64,000 nt of DNA from Nocardioides immobilis (GCF_003515065.1 NZ_QXGH01000011.1:186001-250000); one strand, 5' to 3'. Numbered from the stretch's first letter, positions 8,221 through 17,059 are shown. The notes: generated from the sequence alone by a model not told the origin. Numbers and translations are program-made.

Positions 8221-9515
8221 GCGTACTCCTTCCGCCGGGCGCCGATTCCTCGTGCGACGGCCACCGCAGCGACGAAGCCGAGGATCAGGGTCAGCAGGCT
8301 GCCGATCAACGCGAGAGTGCGCCCGGAACGCAGCTCGTCGGTCGTTGTCGTGCCGTTCTCGGTGACAACTGCCTGGGTCGCACCATCGAACCTGTCGAAG
8401 TTGGCCGTCGGCGACGTTGCTGCCTCGTCGATCGCGATGTTCCTGGCTCTGAACCACTGGTCGTCGTCGTCAAGGGTGGCGATCTGCCGGTGACCGTCGA
8501 CGTAGTCCTCCCACTCATCCAGGCTGGACGAGTCGGCCTTCTTCTCGACGATCTCGGCAGCGTCCTCCCATTTGGGCTCGTAGGTGCCCCCTGAGCCGCG
8601 CTTGATGAGCCGCAAGCTCTCGTAGGCCTTGGCATCGTTCCCTGCCGTGCGAGCAGCCGACTCGTCGATGGCCACCTGGAGCTCGTCGTCGAGCAACCCG
8701 TCGTTCGTGCTGTCTGCGCGCCAGGCAGCGATCGCGGCGACGAGGGTGGTGACGACGACGATCGCGGCAGCGATGGCGACGCCGACGTTGAGGTAACGAC
8801 GGAATCGCTGTGCCAGCAAGAGGTTCAGCCAGACCAGCACCCCCAGCACGACCAGGCCGAGCAACAGCAACCAGAACGGGTGTTGGCCGGCCATGGAGTC
8901 CTCGGCACGGTCCGTGTTCGCGGTGACCAGGTTCCCCAGGATCGGCTGCGCCTCGGTGCGCACCGAGTCGCTGGCCACGCTCAGGTACTCGGCTCCGACC
9001 GGAAATCCCTGTCGGTTGTAGACCCGCGCCTCGGCGACGTAGTTGGCGTATCGATTGACGACGACGACGAGCGCTTTCAGCGCATCGCGGTCGGCGGACT
9101 GTGCCTCTGCCGCCTCTGCGATCTGCTCGAAGACCACCGCAATCGTGTCGTCGTACTCGCCACGCTTCTCGGGGTCCTCGTCGCCGCCCTCGAGGAACGC
9201 GTTGGTCGCGAGCGCGTCGGCGCGAAGCAGGGACGACTGGATCTCCTGGACCCGCACCAGCTGCTCGGTGTCGTCAGCCGCCCGGCCGTCGGACTGGTAG
9301 GAGAGGAACTGGATCAGCGCACTGGCCAGGCCGAAGAGCAGGACCACGGTCATGCCGATGATCTGCAGGCGGTTGAGCAGGCTGGGGGTGTCCTCGACAC
9401 CGGCGCCCACCGGCTTGCCGGTGGGCGCGGGCCAGAACCCTCTCCGTTGGGGTGCGGGCGCCGGCGGTGGCGGCGCCTGCTGGACCGCCGGGGGCGCGGC
9501 AGCGGACTGGGTCAT
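8217..9515 (-). CDS. glnX: GlnX-like four-helix membrane sensor
   Basis: A 432-residue membrane protein. A proline-rich cytoplasmic N-terminus (1-45) is followed by membrane helices at ~51-71, ~214-235, ~243-264 and ~400-421. This places two acidic ~135-residue helical loops (72-213 and 265-399) outside the cell and only short segments inside. The topology matches mycobacterial GlnX, which couples extracellular GlnH to PknG. Two periplasmic-type four-helix loops resemble chemoreceptor sensor domains, but no HAMP or kinase domain is attached, so the signal must pass to separately encoded partners. It overlaps both neighbours by 4 nt. Confidence 0.82.
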   Translation of the reverse strand: MTQSAAAPPAVQQAPPPPAPAPQRRGFWPAPTGKPVGAGVEDTPSLLNRLQIIGMTVVLLFGLASALIQFLSYQSDGRAADDTEQLVRVQEIQSSLLRADALATNAFLEGGDEDPEKRGEYDDTIAVVFEQIAEAAEAQSADRDALKALVVVVNRYANYVAEARVYNRQGFPVGAEYLSVASDSVRTEAQPILGNLVTANTDRAEDSMAGQHPFWLLLLGLVVLGVLVWLNLLLAQRFRRYLNVGVAIAAAIVVVTTLVAAIAAWRADSTNDGLLDDELQVAIDESAARTAGNDAKAYESLRLIKRGSGGTYEPKWEDAAEIVEKKADSSSLDEWEDYVDGHRQIATLDDDDQWFRARNIAIDEAATSPTANFDRFDGATQAVVTENGTTTTDELRSGRTLALIGSLLTLILGFVAAVAVARGIGARRKEYA

Positions 9516-11203
9516 GACTCTTCCTGCCCTTCGTCGGCCGATTGCTGGACGGGGTCGGCCGGGACCGTCTCGACGGTGGGCTCGGCGCCCTCGTCACCCG
9601 GCTCCAACGCGTCGACCACGTCGGCGGGTTCCGCGTCGGCCGGAGGGAGCAGCGTGCCATCCTCGGCCACCACCGGCTCGTCCGGCTCGCCGTCGTCGGG
9701 GATCGCCAGGTCGTCGGCCTCCAGCGAGCGCAGCTGCTCGAGCGTCGGCTCCTTGACGTCACGCAGGCGCCATGCGTGGTGGCCGATCGCGGCCTCGAGC
9801 ATGTTGCGGACGTAGCGGGCGTTGCCGAACGACGGGCCCCGCGGCGCGTCGGCGAGGATCTCTCGCAGGCGGGCGACGACGTCCTCCCCCGCGTCGTAGT
9901 CGGCACCCGTGGCCATCTGCTCGAAGATCGCGACCAGCTCGTCGTCGGTGTAGTTCGCGAACTCGATCATGGTGCGGAAGCGGCTCTCGAGGCCCGGGTT
10001 CTCGGAGATGAAGATGGCCATCGGCAGCGGGTAGCCGGCCACGATCACGACCAGGTCGTCGCGCTTGTCCTCCATCTCCTTGACCAGGGTGTCGATGGCT
10101 TCCTTGCCGTACTGGTCACCGGAGAGCGAGTAGGCCTCGTCGATGAAGAGCACGCCGCCCTCGGCGGACTTCACGACGTCGGCGGTCTTCTGCGCCGTCT
10201 GGCCGAGGTAGCCGGCCACCAGCTCCGAGCGGTCGACCTCGACCAGCTGGCCCTTCGAGAGCAGCCCGAGCGCGCGGTAGATGCCGGCGACGAGCCGCGC
10301 GACCGTGGTCTTGCCGGTGCCGGGGTTGCCGTTGAAGACCAGGTGCCGGGTGATGGTCGGGCTCTCGAGCCCTGCCTTCTTCCGCAGGCCCTCGACCCGG
10401 AGTACGGCGGCCTGCCGGTGGATCTCGCCCTTGACGTTGTCGAGCCCGATCATCGCGTCCAGCTCGGCGAGCAGCTCTTCGACGGTCTTGGTCGGCTCCT
10501 CGGGCTCCACCGCAGCAACAGTCTCCTGAGGACCAGCCGACTCGGCGCGCGTTTCCCCCTCGCGAGCGGAGCGAGCCTCGTCGGAAACTCGCGCCGCGTC
10601 GGCGACCGGGGGCGTGCGTTCGATGCCCGAGGTGTCGGACACGGGCGCGTCCGGCAGCAAAGACCCTGTCCCGACGTTGATCGCCTCGAGCTGGCGCCGT
10701 ACCTGGTCGCCCATCCGGCGCACCTGGTCGAGCATCTCGTCACCCACGCCCGGCACGGGCTGACGCCCGGGAAGGTCGAAGGCACCCGGTCCTGTCGAGG
10801 ACGGTGTCAGCGTCCGGGCCTCTCCGAGCTGGGCGGCGGTGGCCATGGAGGCAGTGCCGACGGCCTCCGGTCCCGGCTGCCCGAGCAGGGTCGCGGCGAG
10901 GGCGACCTCGCCGAGCGCCCGGGCGTACGACGGCGCGTGCTCGGACTTGCCGAGCGCCAGCTGGGACATCGCGGGCGTGGGCCCGGCGCGGAACCGGTTG
11001 CCCTGCTTGGCCGCGACGAAGAAGTCCTCGGTCGCGCCGGGCCTTCCGGTCTGCTCGCACCAGTCGACGAACGCGCCCTTGGAACGTTCGGCGACCGTCG
11101 CGGCGAGCGCCTCGCCCTCGGCGCGCGCCGTCGCCTCGTCGATGCCGGCCGCACGGGCGGCCGCGACCAACGCGTTCAGGCAGTCGGCCAGGGAGTCGCT
11201 CAT
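9512..11203 (-). CDS. AAA+ ATPase of the CbbX/EccA type
   Basis: A 563-residue protein. Residues 1-~125 form a helical domain, ~130-240 a low-complexity acidic linker, and ~245-525 a single AAA+ module. Walker A is G-N-P-G-T-G-K-T (292-299), Walker B V-L-F-I-D-E-A (351-357) and pore-loop-like G-Y-L-G-Q follows Walker A by ~30 residues; an arginine finger is plausible in L-E-S-R-F-R. The best family match is the CbbX/SpoVK/EccA group, hexameric remodelling ATPases. An acidic tail closes the protein. Within this operon it is the natural partner of the VWA and TelA proteins. ATG 11203 overlaps the upstream stop (ATGA). Confidence 0.88.
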   Translation of the reverse strand: MSDSLADCLNALVAAARAAGIDEATARAEGEALAATVAERSKGAFVDWCEQTGRPGATEDFFVAAKQGNRFRAGPTPAMSQLALGKSEHAPSYARALGEVALAATLLGQPGPEAVGTASMATAAQLGEARTLTPSSTGPGAFDLPGRQPVPGVGDEMLDQVRRMGDQVRRQLEAINVGTGSLLPDAPVSDTSGIERTPPVADAARVSDEARSAREGETRAESAGPQETVAAVEPEEPTKTVEELLAELDAMIGLDNVKGEIHRQAAVLRVEGLRKKAGLESPTITRHLVFNGNPGTGKTTVARLVAGIYRALGLLSKGQLVEVDRSELVAGYLGQTAQKTADVVKSAEGGVLFIDEAYSLSGDQYGKEAIDTLVKEMEDKRDDLVVIVAGYPLPMAIFISENPGLESRFRTMIEFANYTDDELVAIFEQMATGADYDAGEDVVARLREILADAPRGPSFGNARYVRNMLEAAIGHHAWRLRDVKEPTLEQLRSLEADDLAIPDDGEPDEPVVAEDGTLLPPADAEPADVVDALEPGDEGAEPTVETVPADPVQQSADEGQEES

Positions 11204-11721
11204 GGTGCCCCCAGTGTGAGGTCGTGGCCACCGTCGGCGGTGTGGCCGAACTTGGCTTCGAGGAACCGTCCGTGCGCGATCAGGGCCTGGGCGTCGGCCC
11301 GGTTGGCCGCGTCGAAGATCTTGTCCATGGTCAAGCCGAGGAGCTCGAGCTGCTCGATCAGCACCATCAGTGACGTCTTGTTGCCGTCGATCGGACGGGT
11401 GTCGGCCCACTCGCGGGGCAGCCGCAGGTAGCCGCCGACTGCTTCGGGGAGGTACTCCGTGGCCGTCGCCATCAGCGAGTAGCCGTCCTGGCTGCCGAGG
11501 CCCAGGTCGTCGAGCCGCGGCAGCGTCTGGTGGATGGTGCGCGCGATCTTCACGACCCGCGAGATCACCACCGGTGGAGCGTTGCCCTCACGCAGCATCG
11601 CGTTGACGCGGTTGAGCGCCGCCAGGATGTCCTTGTCGGTCGGCGGAGGCGGAGCGACGTACTCCGCGGCGTCGTTGTCGTCCTTGCCGCGAACCTTCCG
11701 GAACCACGACCCCAGTCCCAC
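11200..11721 (-). CDS. Conserved-looking 173-residue protein, unknown
   Basis: A soluble protein with no motif I can name. The first 30 residues are charged and proline-rich; the rest is predicted to be mostly helical. The frame begins with GTG at 11721, 11 nt after the TelA stop, and overlaps the AAA+ gene by 4 nt. Its place between TelA and the ATPase argues that it belongs to the same functional unit, possibly as an adaptor. Nothing in the sequence shows enzymatic activity. Confidence 0.75.
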   Translation of the reverse strand: MGLGSWFRKVRGKDDNDAAEYVAPPPPTDKDILAALNRVNAMLREGNAPPVVISRVVKIARTIHQTLPRLDDLGLGSQDGYSLMATATEYLPEAVGGYLRLPREWADTRPIDGNKTSLMVLIEQLELLGLTMDKIFDAANRADAQALIAHGRFLEAKFGHTADGGHDLTLGAP

Positions 11722-11732
11722 TCCGGCGCCCG

Positions 11733-12968
11733 TCAGGCCTTGATATCGAGGGTGCCGGCGGCGTTGCGCTGGTCGTGCTTCTGGACCCGCTCGAGGTAGG
11801 ACTTCGACTTCTCGACCTCGGTCTCGAGGACGCCGATGGTGGTCGACATGGTGTCGAGCGCCTTGAGCTTGAACTCGTCGATGGAGTCCATCGTCGCGTA
11901 GATGTTGGCGAACGCGGCCTGGAGCTGCTCCATGCCGATCGTCGAGGACGCGGCCTGCTCCTGGATCTTCGCGGAGTTCTCCTTGAGCATCTCCGAGGTC
12001 CGCTGGATCATCGTCGACGTCGTCGTGTTGAGCGCCGTGATCTGGTCGAGCACCAGCTTCTGGTTGGTCAGCGCCTGCGCGACGATCACCGCGGTCCGCA
12101 GCGCGGACATGGTGGTCGTCGTCGCCCGGTCGACGCCCTTGATGAGCTCGATGTTGTTCTTGATGATGATGTCGATCGCCAGGTAGGCCTGGATCGAGAC
12201 CGCGAGCTGGGTCAGCAGGTCCTGGTGCTTCTGCCGGACGTAGAACAGCACGTCCTGGCTGAGGGTCTTCGCGCCCTCGGGGTCGCTCAGCTCCATCTCG
12301 GCGATCTTCGCGGACAGCTTCGCGTCGAGCCGCTCGGCGACGTAGATGTACTGGTTGAGCCGGCCCATGACCGCCCAGAGGTTGGTCTTCTCCAGGTTGA
12401 GCGCGACGTTGTCCTTGGTGAGCTCGTCCTGGCCGCTGCGCAGGCTGTGCAGGATGCCGTTGAGCTGGCTCTGCGAGGACTGGTACTTGCGGAAGTAGTC
12501 CTCGATCTTGTCGTTGAACGGGAGCATGTCCCAGAACTTCTTCGCACCCTTGGCCTGGCCGGGGTCGAGGTCCTCGACCGTACGGCGCAGCGCGAGCAGG
12601 GTCTTGCCGACGTCGGAGCTCTGCGAGATGGCGCCGTTCTTGAGCGCGGACACCGGCTTGTCGAGCATCCGGTTGGACGTCTCGGCGGCGCGCCGGATGT
12701 CGGCGTCACCCATGGTCCGCACGTTCTCGGCCTGGGCGGCGAATCCGGGACTTCCGACCGCCTCGCTGCTGAGCGCGGTGAGGAAGCCGTCGACCTTGGC
12801 GTCCAGCTCGGGCACCATCTCGGCCGAGACCTGTGGCGCCATCTTGGGCGCGGCCGTCTCAGCCACGGGCTTGGGCGCTTCGGGGGCGGTCAGGGTCAGC
12901 GTCTGGACCGGGTCAGGAGGAGCGAGCGGGCTCGGCTCGGGCGCGGCAGCGGAACCATCGGTGGTCAT
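11733..12968 (-). CDS. TelA-family (toxic anion resistance) protein
   Basis: A 411-residue, largely helical soluble protein. From ~residue 40 it follows the TelA family: an N-terminal helical region, a K-F-W-D-M-L-P-F segment, an F-R-K-Y-Q-S-S-Q-S-Q-L motif, and the conserved central region with L-A-I-D-I-I-I-K-N-N and the R-T-A-V-I-V-A-Q-A-L helix, followed by a long coiled-coil tail. TelA proteins are named for tellurite resistance but their biochemical role is unclear; they often occur with VWA proteins and AAA+ ATPases, as here. First gene of the operon; the promoter should lie in 12969-13043, where I see no convincing -35/-10 pair. Confidence 0.88.
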   Translation of the reverse strand: MTTDGSAAAPEPSPLAPPDPVQTLTLTAPEAPKPVAETAAPKMAPQVSAEMVPELDAKVDGFLTALSSEAVGSPGFAAQAENVRTMGDADIRRAAETSNRMLDKPVSALKNGAISQSSDVGKTLLALRRTVEDLDPGQAKGAKKFWDMLPFNDKIEDYFRKYQSSQSQLNGILHSLRSGQDELTKDNVALNLEKTNLWAVMGRLNQYIYVAERLDAKLSAKIAEMELSDPEGAKTLSQDVLFYVRQKHQDLLTQLAVSIQAYLAIDIIIKNNIELIKGVDRATTTTMSALRTAVIVAQALTNQKLVLDQITALNTTTSTMIQRTSEMLKENSAKIQEQAASSTIGMEQLQAAFANIYATMDSIDEFKLKALDTMSTTIGVLETEVEKSKSYLERVQKHDQRNAAGTLDIKA

Positions 12969-13043
12969 GCGGCTGAGCCTATCCAGTCAAACCATGACGC
13001 ACACCGGGGAAATCCAGGAGGTTCACCCCGAGGACGCGGTGGA

Positions 13044-13199
13044 CTAGACAGGCGAGTGCCGCCTCGAGGGTGGCAGCAGGTCGGGGTCGACGAACCGGGA
13101 CCGCGGGATCTCCGCCGGCCGGTCGAGCCGCAGCTCGCGGACGAGTCCGACGACGCTGAGGACGACGAGCAGTCCGAGCAGCAACAGGAAGGCGATCAT
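13044..13199 (-). CDS. 51-residue single-span membrane protein
   Basis: A short reading frame starting ATG at 13199 and overlapping the stop of the YczE-like gene by 4 nt (ATGA). It encodes a very hydrophobic N-terminal helix (residues 2-20, mostly Leu/Val) and a basic, Pro/Arg-rich cytoplasmic tail. Translational coupling and the clear membrane helix support a real gene despite its size. Function unknown; it may accompany the membrane protein encoded just upstream. Confidence 0.65.
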   Translation of the reverse strand: MIAFLLLLGLLVVLSVVGLVRELRLDRPAEIPRSRFVDPDLLPPSRRHSPV

Positions 13200-13879
13200 G
13201 ACGGCACACTCCGTTCGGGGATCTCGATGTCGACCAGGCACCACGGCAGGAACAGCTGGGTGAGCGGACCGATCGCCAGGGCGTAGACGACGGTGCCGGC
13301 GCCCAGCACCCCGCCGAGGGTCAGCCCGACCAGCACGACCGCGACCTCGAGCAGGGTCCGGACCAGGCGCAGCGACCGTCCGGTGCGGCGGTGGAGGCCG
13401 GTCATCAGCCCGTCCCGCGGGCCGCGGCCGAGCTGGGCGCCGATGTAGAGACCGGACGCGATGCCGCAGAGCAGCACGCCGCCGAGCATGAACGCCACCC
13501 GGGCGGCGAGTGCGTGCGGCTCGTCGATCAGCCACAGCGTCGCGTCCGCGGAGAGGCCGACGAGCAACGCGTTGGCGATGGTGCCGATGCCGGGCTGCTC
13601 CTTGAGCGGGATCCAGAGCAGCAGCACCACGAAGCTCATCAGCACGACTGCCTGTCCGAGAGTGATCGGCAGGTGCTCGATCAGGCCGGAGTGCAGCACG
13701 TCCCACGGCGCCAGCCCGACGTTGCCGCGCACCATCAGGGCGAGGCTGACGCCGTACAGGACCAGGCCGACGACCAGCTGCGGCAGCCGACGGCCGAGCC
13801 GACCGGCGCGCAGCTGGGCGACCGGGCCGAGGTCGGCAAGGGTCCGGGCTGGCGCTGCGGCGGCTGTCATGGTCGTCAT
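13196..13879 (-). CDS. YczE/YitT-type integral membrane protein
   Basis: A 227-residue protein with about five membrane helices, beginning after a ~30-residue cytoplasmic segment. The G-N-V-G-L-A-P-W-D-V-L-H loop after helix 1 and the G-R-G-P-R-D-G-L-M-T-G loop are characteristic of the YczE/YyaS/YitT family. Its gene is divergent from a MocR-type regulator, 61 nt away, an arrangement known for YczE/YczR pairs, so it is probably the main target of that regulator. The transported substrate is unknown. A second ATG three codons in is possible. Confidence 0.85.
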   Translation of the reverse strand: MTTMTAAAAPARTLADLGPVAQLRAGRLGRRLPQLVVGLVLYGVSLALMVRGNVGLAPWDVLHSGLIEHLPITLGQAVVLMSFVVLLLWIPLKEQPGIGTIANALLVGLSADATLWLIDEPHALAARVAFMLGGVLLCGIASGLYIGAQLGRGPRDGLMTGLHRRTGRSLRLVRTLLEVAVVLVGLTLGGVLGAGTVVYALAIGPLTQLFLPWCLVDIEIPERSVPS

Positions 13880-13883
13880 GCAA

Positions 13884-13895
13884 TAAGGATCCTTA
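13884..13895. promoter_or_regulatory. 12-bp perfect palindrome between yczE-like and mocR genes
   Basis: TAAGGATCCTTA sits 4 bp upstream of the YczE-like start in the 61-bp divergent intergenic region. Its perfect symmetry and its place in a divergent promoter suggest an operator for the MocR regulator. No footprint can be inferred from sequence alone. Confidence 0.45.
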
Positions 13896-13932
13896 CTGGT
13901 GGTCTGGTTTCAAATAGCCACTTGTGATCTAC

Positions 13933-13953
13933 TGGACTGCATGTCGCAGTCCA
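13933..13953. promoter_or_regulatory. Inverted repeat over the mocR start codon
   Basis: TGGACTGC and GCAGTCCA flank the five bases ATGTC, so the start codon of the regulator lies in the spacer. The 8-bp arms are perfect. Binding here would block initiation, which fits autorepression by the MocR protein. It could alternatively act as an RNA hairpin that hides the start codon. Confidence 0.5.
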
Positions 13954-15395
13954 TTTCTGCCGCGCGGGTCGCGACCCTCGCCGGTGACTTCAACCGCTCC
14001 CCCGCGTACGTCGGACTGGCCTCCGCCCTGCGCGAGCTCATCGGCGACGGACGGATCGGCTACGGCACCCGACTGCCCAGCGAGCGGGACCTGACCGCAG
14101 CGCTCGGGGTCTCGCGCACGACGGTCACCCGGGCGTACGCCGTACTCCGCGACAGCGGGTACGCCGAGGCCCGTCACGGCTCGGGCACGTTCACCCGCCT
14201 TCCCGGTGGGGCGACCCGCGCCCACGACCGCGCCCTGTGGCCGACGGACGTCAGTGCCGGCGTGATCGACCTGGTGTGCGCCGCGACGACCGCGCCGCCG
14301 GGGATCGCGGCGGCGTACGCCGAGGCCGCTGCCGCGCTCCCGGCGCACCTCGGCAACCACGGCTACTACCCCGCCGGCATGCCGGACCTGCAGGCCGCGA
14401 TCGCGGCGTCGTACGACGAACGCGGCCTGGCCACCTCACCCGACCAGATCATCGTCACGGTGGGTGCCCTCGCGGCGAGCGCCGTCGTCGGCAGCGCGCT
14501 CGCCGGGCCGCGCGACCGGGTGCTGGTGGAGTCGCCGACCTATCCCAACGCCGTGCAGGCGCTGCGGACCGGTGGCGGGCGGATCGTGACGATCCCGCTC
14601 GACCCCGAGGGGTGGGACCTCGACGCGATCGGCGGCGTGCTCGCCAAGCGGTCGCCACGGCTCGTCCACGTCATGCCGGATCACCACAACCCGACCGGCC
14701 TCGTCATGGCGGACAAGGAGCGGGCGGCGTACGCCCGGCTGCTGGCCCGGCACGGGGCGACCGCCGTGGTCGACGAGGCCCACCACACGATCCGGCTGGA
14801 CGGCGCGCCGGCGCAGCGCCCGTTCGCGTCGTACGCCAAGGACGCGGTCACCGTCGGCAGCGCCAGCAAGAGCGTCTGGGGCGGCCTGCGGCTCGGTTGG
14901 ATCCGCGCCCCGCACGGCCTCGTCGACCGGCTCACCCGCGCCCGGGTCGGGCTGGACCTCGGCGCGCCGGTGTTCGAGCAGCTGGTGCTGACCCGGCTGC
15001 TGACCGGCGACTTCGACGCCGTGCTCGACGCCCACCGGCTGCGGCTGCGCGAGCAGCGCGACGCCCTGATCGCCGCCCTCGGCAAGGAGCTCCCCGACTG
15101 GACGTTCCGCAAGCCGGCCGGCGGCATGGCGCTGTGGTGCCGCCTGCCGCACGCGGGCGCGACGGCACTCTCCGTCGAGGCCGAGCGCCACGGCGTCCTG
15201 CTCGCGCCCGGCCCCTCGTTCGCACCGGAGGGCGGCCTCGACCGCTACCTCCGGCTCCCCTTCACCGTCCCGGTCCGCGACCTGGAGGAAGCAGTACGAC
15301 GCATCGCCGCCGCGTGGCGGGTGGTCACCAGCGCGGCGCCGGGCTCACCTTCCGAGCCACCCCGCGACCGCCGTACCGGAGTGCTGGTTGCCTAG
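13941..15395 (+). CDS. MocR-family (GntR-HTH plus aminotransferase fold) regulator
   Basis: A 484-residue transcription factor. Residues ~15-90 form a winged helix of GntR type (I-G-Y-G-T-R-L-P-S-E-R-D-L, then L-G-V-S-R-T-T-V-T-R-A-Y). After a linker, residues ~105-470 have the fold of a type I aminotransferase, with the PLP lysine in S-A-S-K-S-V-W-G-G-L-R-L-G-W. MocR proteins use bound PLP or an external aldimine as effector. The divergent YczE-like membrane gene makes a YczR-type regulator most likely. The ATG at 13941 begins at the helical HTH region; an upstream GTG would add an unlikely leader. The frame ends in repeat site 2. Confidence 0.88.
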   Translation: MSQSISAARVATLAGDFNRSPAYVGLASALRELIGDGRIGYGTRLPSERDLTAALGVSRTTVTRAYAVLRDSGYAEARHGSGTFTRLPGGATRAHDRALWPTDVSAGVIDLVCAATTAPPGIAAAYAEAAAALPAHLGNHGYYPAGMPDLQAAIAASYDERGLATSPDQIIVTVGALAASAVVGSALAGPRDRVLVESPTYPNAVQALRTGGGRIVTIPLDPEGWDLDAIGGVLAKRSPRLVHVMPDHHNPTGLVMADKERAAYARLLARHGATAVVDEAHHTIRLDGAPAQRPFASYAKDAVTVGSASKSVWGGLRLGWIRAPHGLVDRLTRARVGLDLGAPVFEQLVLTRLLTGDFDAVLDAHRLRLREQRDALIAALGKELPDWTFRKPAGGMALWCRLPHAGATALSVEAERHGVLLAPGPSFAPEGGLDRYLRLPFTVPVRDLEEAVRRIAAAWRVVTSAAPGSPSEPPRDRRTGVLVA

Positions 15396-15400
15396 CCCCG

Positions 15401-15464
15401 CGAAGTGTCACTCTTGGCGGTCCGAAGTGTCACGCTTCGCGGCGCCAACCTTGACACTTCGCGG
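15401..15464. repeat. Convergent GTGTCA/TGACAC repeat array, site 2
   Basis: Two forward copies (15401 and 15423, CGAAGTGTCA) and one inverted copy (GCCAACCTTGACACTTCG, near 15443-15461) fill the 74 bases between the stop of the MocR gene and the stop of serA. Same unit and same convergent setting as sites 1 and 3; likely a bidirectional terminator-type element. Confidence 0.75.
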
Positions 15465-15469
15465 AAGCG

Positions 15470-17059
15470 TCAGACGAGGTCGACGGCGCGGATCGAGCTG
15501 GCGGAGATGGCGGCGGCGATCTCGCTGAGGGTCTCGGCGGGGATCGCCGAGTCGACCGAGAGCGCGACCAGGGCCTTGCCGCCCTTGGTGTCGCGGGAGA
15601 CCTGCATGCCGGCGATGTTGACGTTGGCGTCGCCGAGGATCTGGCCGACGGTGCCGACCATGCCCGGGCGGTCGTCGTACGTGAACAGGGCGAGGTGGTC
15701 GGTCGGCTCGATGTCGATGTCGTAGCCGTTGACCTCGACCAGCCGCTCCTTCTGGTGGATGCCGACGAGGGTGCCGCTGACCGAGATCTGCGAACCGTCG
15801 GCGAGGGTGCCGCGGATCGTGATCAGGTTGCGGTGGTCGGGGCTCTCCGGGTCGGTGACGAGCCGTACGGCGACGCCCCGCTCGGCCGCGAGCAGCGGCG
15901 CGTTGACGTAGGACACCTGGTCCTCGACGACGCTGCTGAACACGCCCTTGAGCGCGGCCAGCTCGAGCACCTTGACGTCGTGGTCGGTGATCTCGCCGCG
16001 CACCTCGACGTCGAGCTGCTGGGCGACCTCGCCGGCGACGCCGGTGAAGATCTGGCCGAGCTTCTCGGTCAGCGGGATGCCGGGGCGCACGTCCTCGGCG
16101 ATCACGCCGCCCTGGACGTTGACGGCGTCGGGCACGAGCTCACCGGCGAGCGCGAGCCGGACCGACTTCGCGACCGCGATGCCCGCCTTCTCCTGGGCCT
16201 CGTCGGTCGAGGCTCCGAGGTGCGGCGTGGCGACGACGTTCTCGAGCTCGAAGAGCGGGCTGTCGGTGCACGGCTCCTTGGCGAAGACGTCGAGGCCGGC
16301 GGCCGCGATCCGGCCGGTCTTCAGCGCGTCGAAGAGCGCCGCCTCGTCGACGATGCCGCCGCGGGCGGCGTTGACGAGCACCAGCGAGGGCTTGGCCTTC
16401 GCGAGCTGCTCGGCATCGATCAGGCCAGCCGTCTCGGGGGTCTTCGGCAGGTGCACCGACATGAAGTCGGCCTCGGCGAGCAGGGTGTCGAGGTCGACCA
16501 GACGGACGCCCATCTGCGCGGCGCGACCGGCCTGCACGTAGGGGTCGTAGGCGATGACGTTCATGCCGAAGGCGCTGAGCCGCTGGGCGACGAGCACGCC
16601 GATCCGGCCGAGGCCGACGATGCCGACGGTCTTCTCGTAGAGCTCGATGCCGCTGAACTTCGAGCGCTTCCACTCGCCGCCCTTGAGCGCGGCGTGGGCG
16701 GGCGCGACGTTGCGGGCGGCGGCGAGCATCAGCGCGACGGCGAGCTCGGCCGCGGAGACGATGTTGGAGGTCGGGGCGTTCACGACCATGACGCCGGCTT
16801 GGGTCGCGGCCTTCACGTCGACGTTGTCGAGCCCCACACCGGCACGGGCGACGACCTTCAGCCGCTTGGCGGCGGCGAGCGCCTCGGCGTCGACCTTGGT
16901 CGCGGAGCGCACCAGGATCGCGTCGACATCGGCGATGGCCGGGAGCAGCTCGGCCCGGTCGGCGCCGTTGCAGTTTCGGATCTCGAAGTCCGGCCCCAGC
17001 GCGTCGACGGTGGCGGGGCTGAGCTCTTCGGCGATCAGAACGACGGGGCGGTCAGTCAC
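15470..17059 (-). CDS. serA: D-3-phosphoglycerate dehydrogenase
   Basis: A 529-residue enzyme oxidising 3-phosphoglycerate with NAD+ in the first step of serine synthesis. The substrate domain is split around the nucleotide domain, whose G-L-G-R-I-G motif lies at 149-154. The active site is indicated by N-A-A-R-G-G-I-V-D-E and A-T-P-H-L-G-A-S-T (catalytic histidine). An allosteric intervening domain follows and a C-terminal ACT domain begins near residue 455 (A-L-F-T-Y-D-D-R-P-G-M-V-G). This is the long type 1 enzyme typical of actinobacteria, usually serine-inhibited. It starts with GTG at 17059, preceded by GAAGGA. Bases 17060-17240 hold the divergent promoters; no clear motif seen. Confidence 0.97.
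   Translation of the reverse strand: MTDRPVVLIAEELSPATVDALGPDFEIRNCNGADRAELLPAIADVDAILVRSATKVDAEALAAAKRLKVVARAGVGLDNVDVKAATQAGVMVVNAPTSNIVSAAELAVALMLAAARNVAPAHAALKGGEWKRSKFSGIELYEKTVGIVGLGRIGVLVAQRLSAFGMNVIAYDPYVQAGRAAQMGVRLVDLDTLLAEADFMSVHLPKTPETAGLIDAEQLAKAKPSLVLVNAARGGIVDEAALFDALKTGRIAAAGLDVFAKEPCTDSPLFELENVVATPHLGASTDEAQEKAGIAVAKSVRLALAGELVPDAVNVQGGVIAEDVRPGIPLTEKLGQIFTGVAGEVAQQLDVEVRGEITDHDVKVLELAALKGVFSSVVEDQVSYVNAPLLAAERGVAVRLVTDPESPDHRNLITIRGTLADGSQISVSGTLVGIHQKERLVEVNGYDIDIEPTDHLALFTYDDRPGMVGTVGQILGDANVNIAGMQVSRDTKGGKALVALSVDSAIPAETLSEIAAAISASSIRAVDLV

Noticed and set aside
7180..9515. Glutamate ABC importer
   Set aside because: A binding lipoprotein is present but there is no family 3 permease or ATPase; the partner is a GlnX-like sensor and a kinase.
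11733..12968. Dedicated tellurite-resistance locus
   Set aside because: Only TelA is present; TerB, TerC, TerD-type genes are absent and the operon is organised around PknG signalling.
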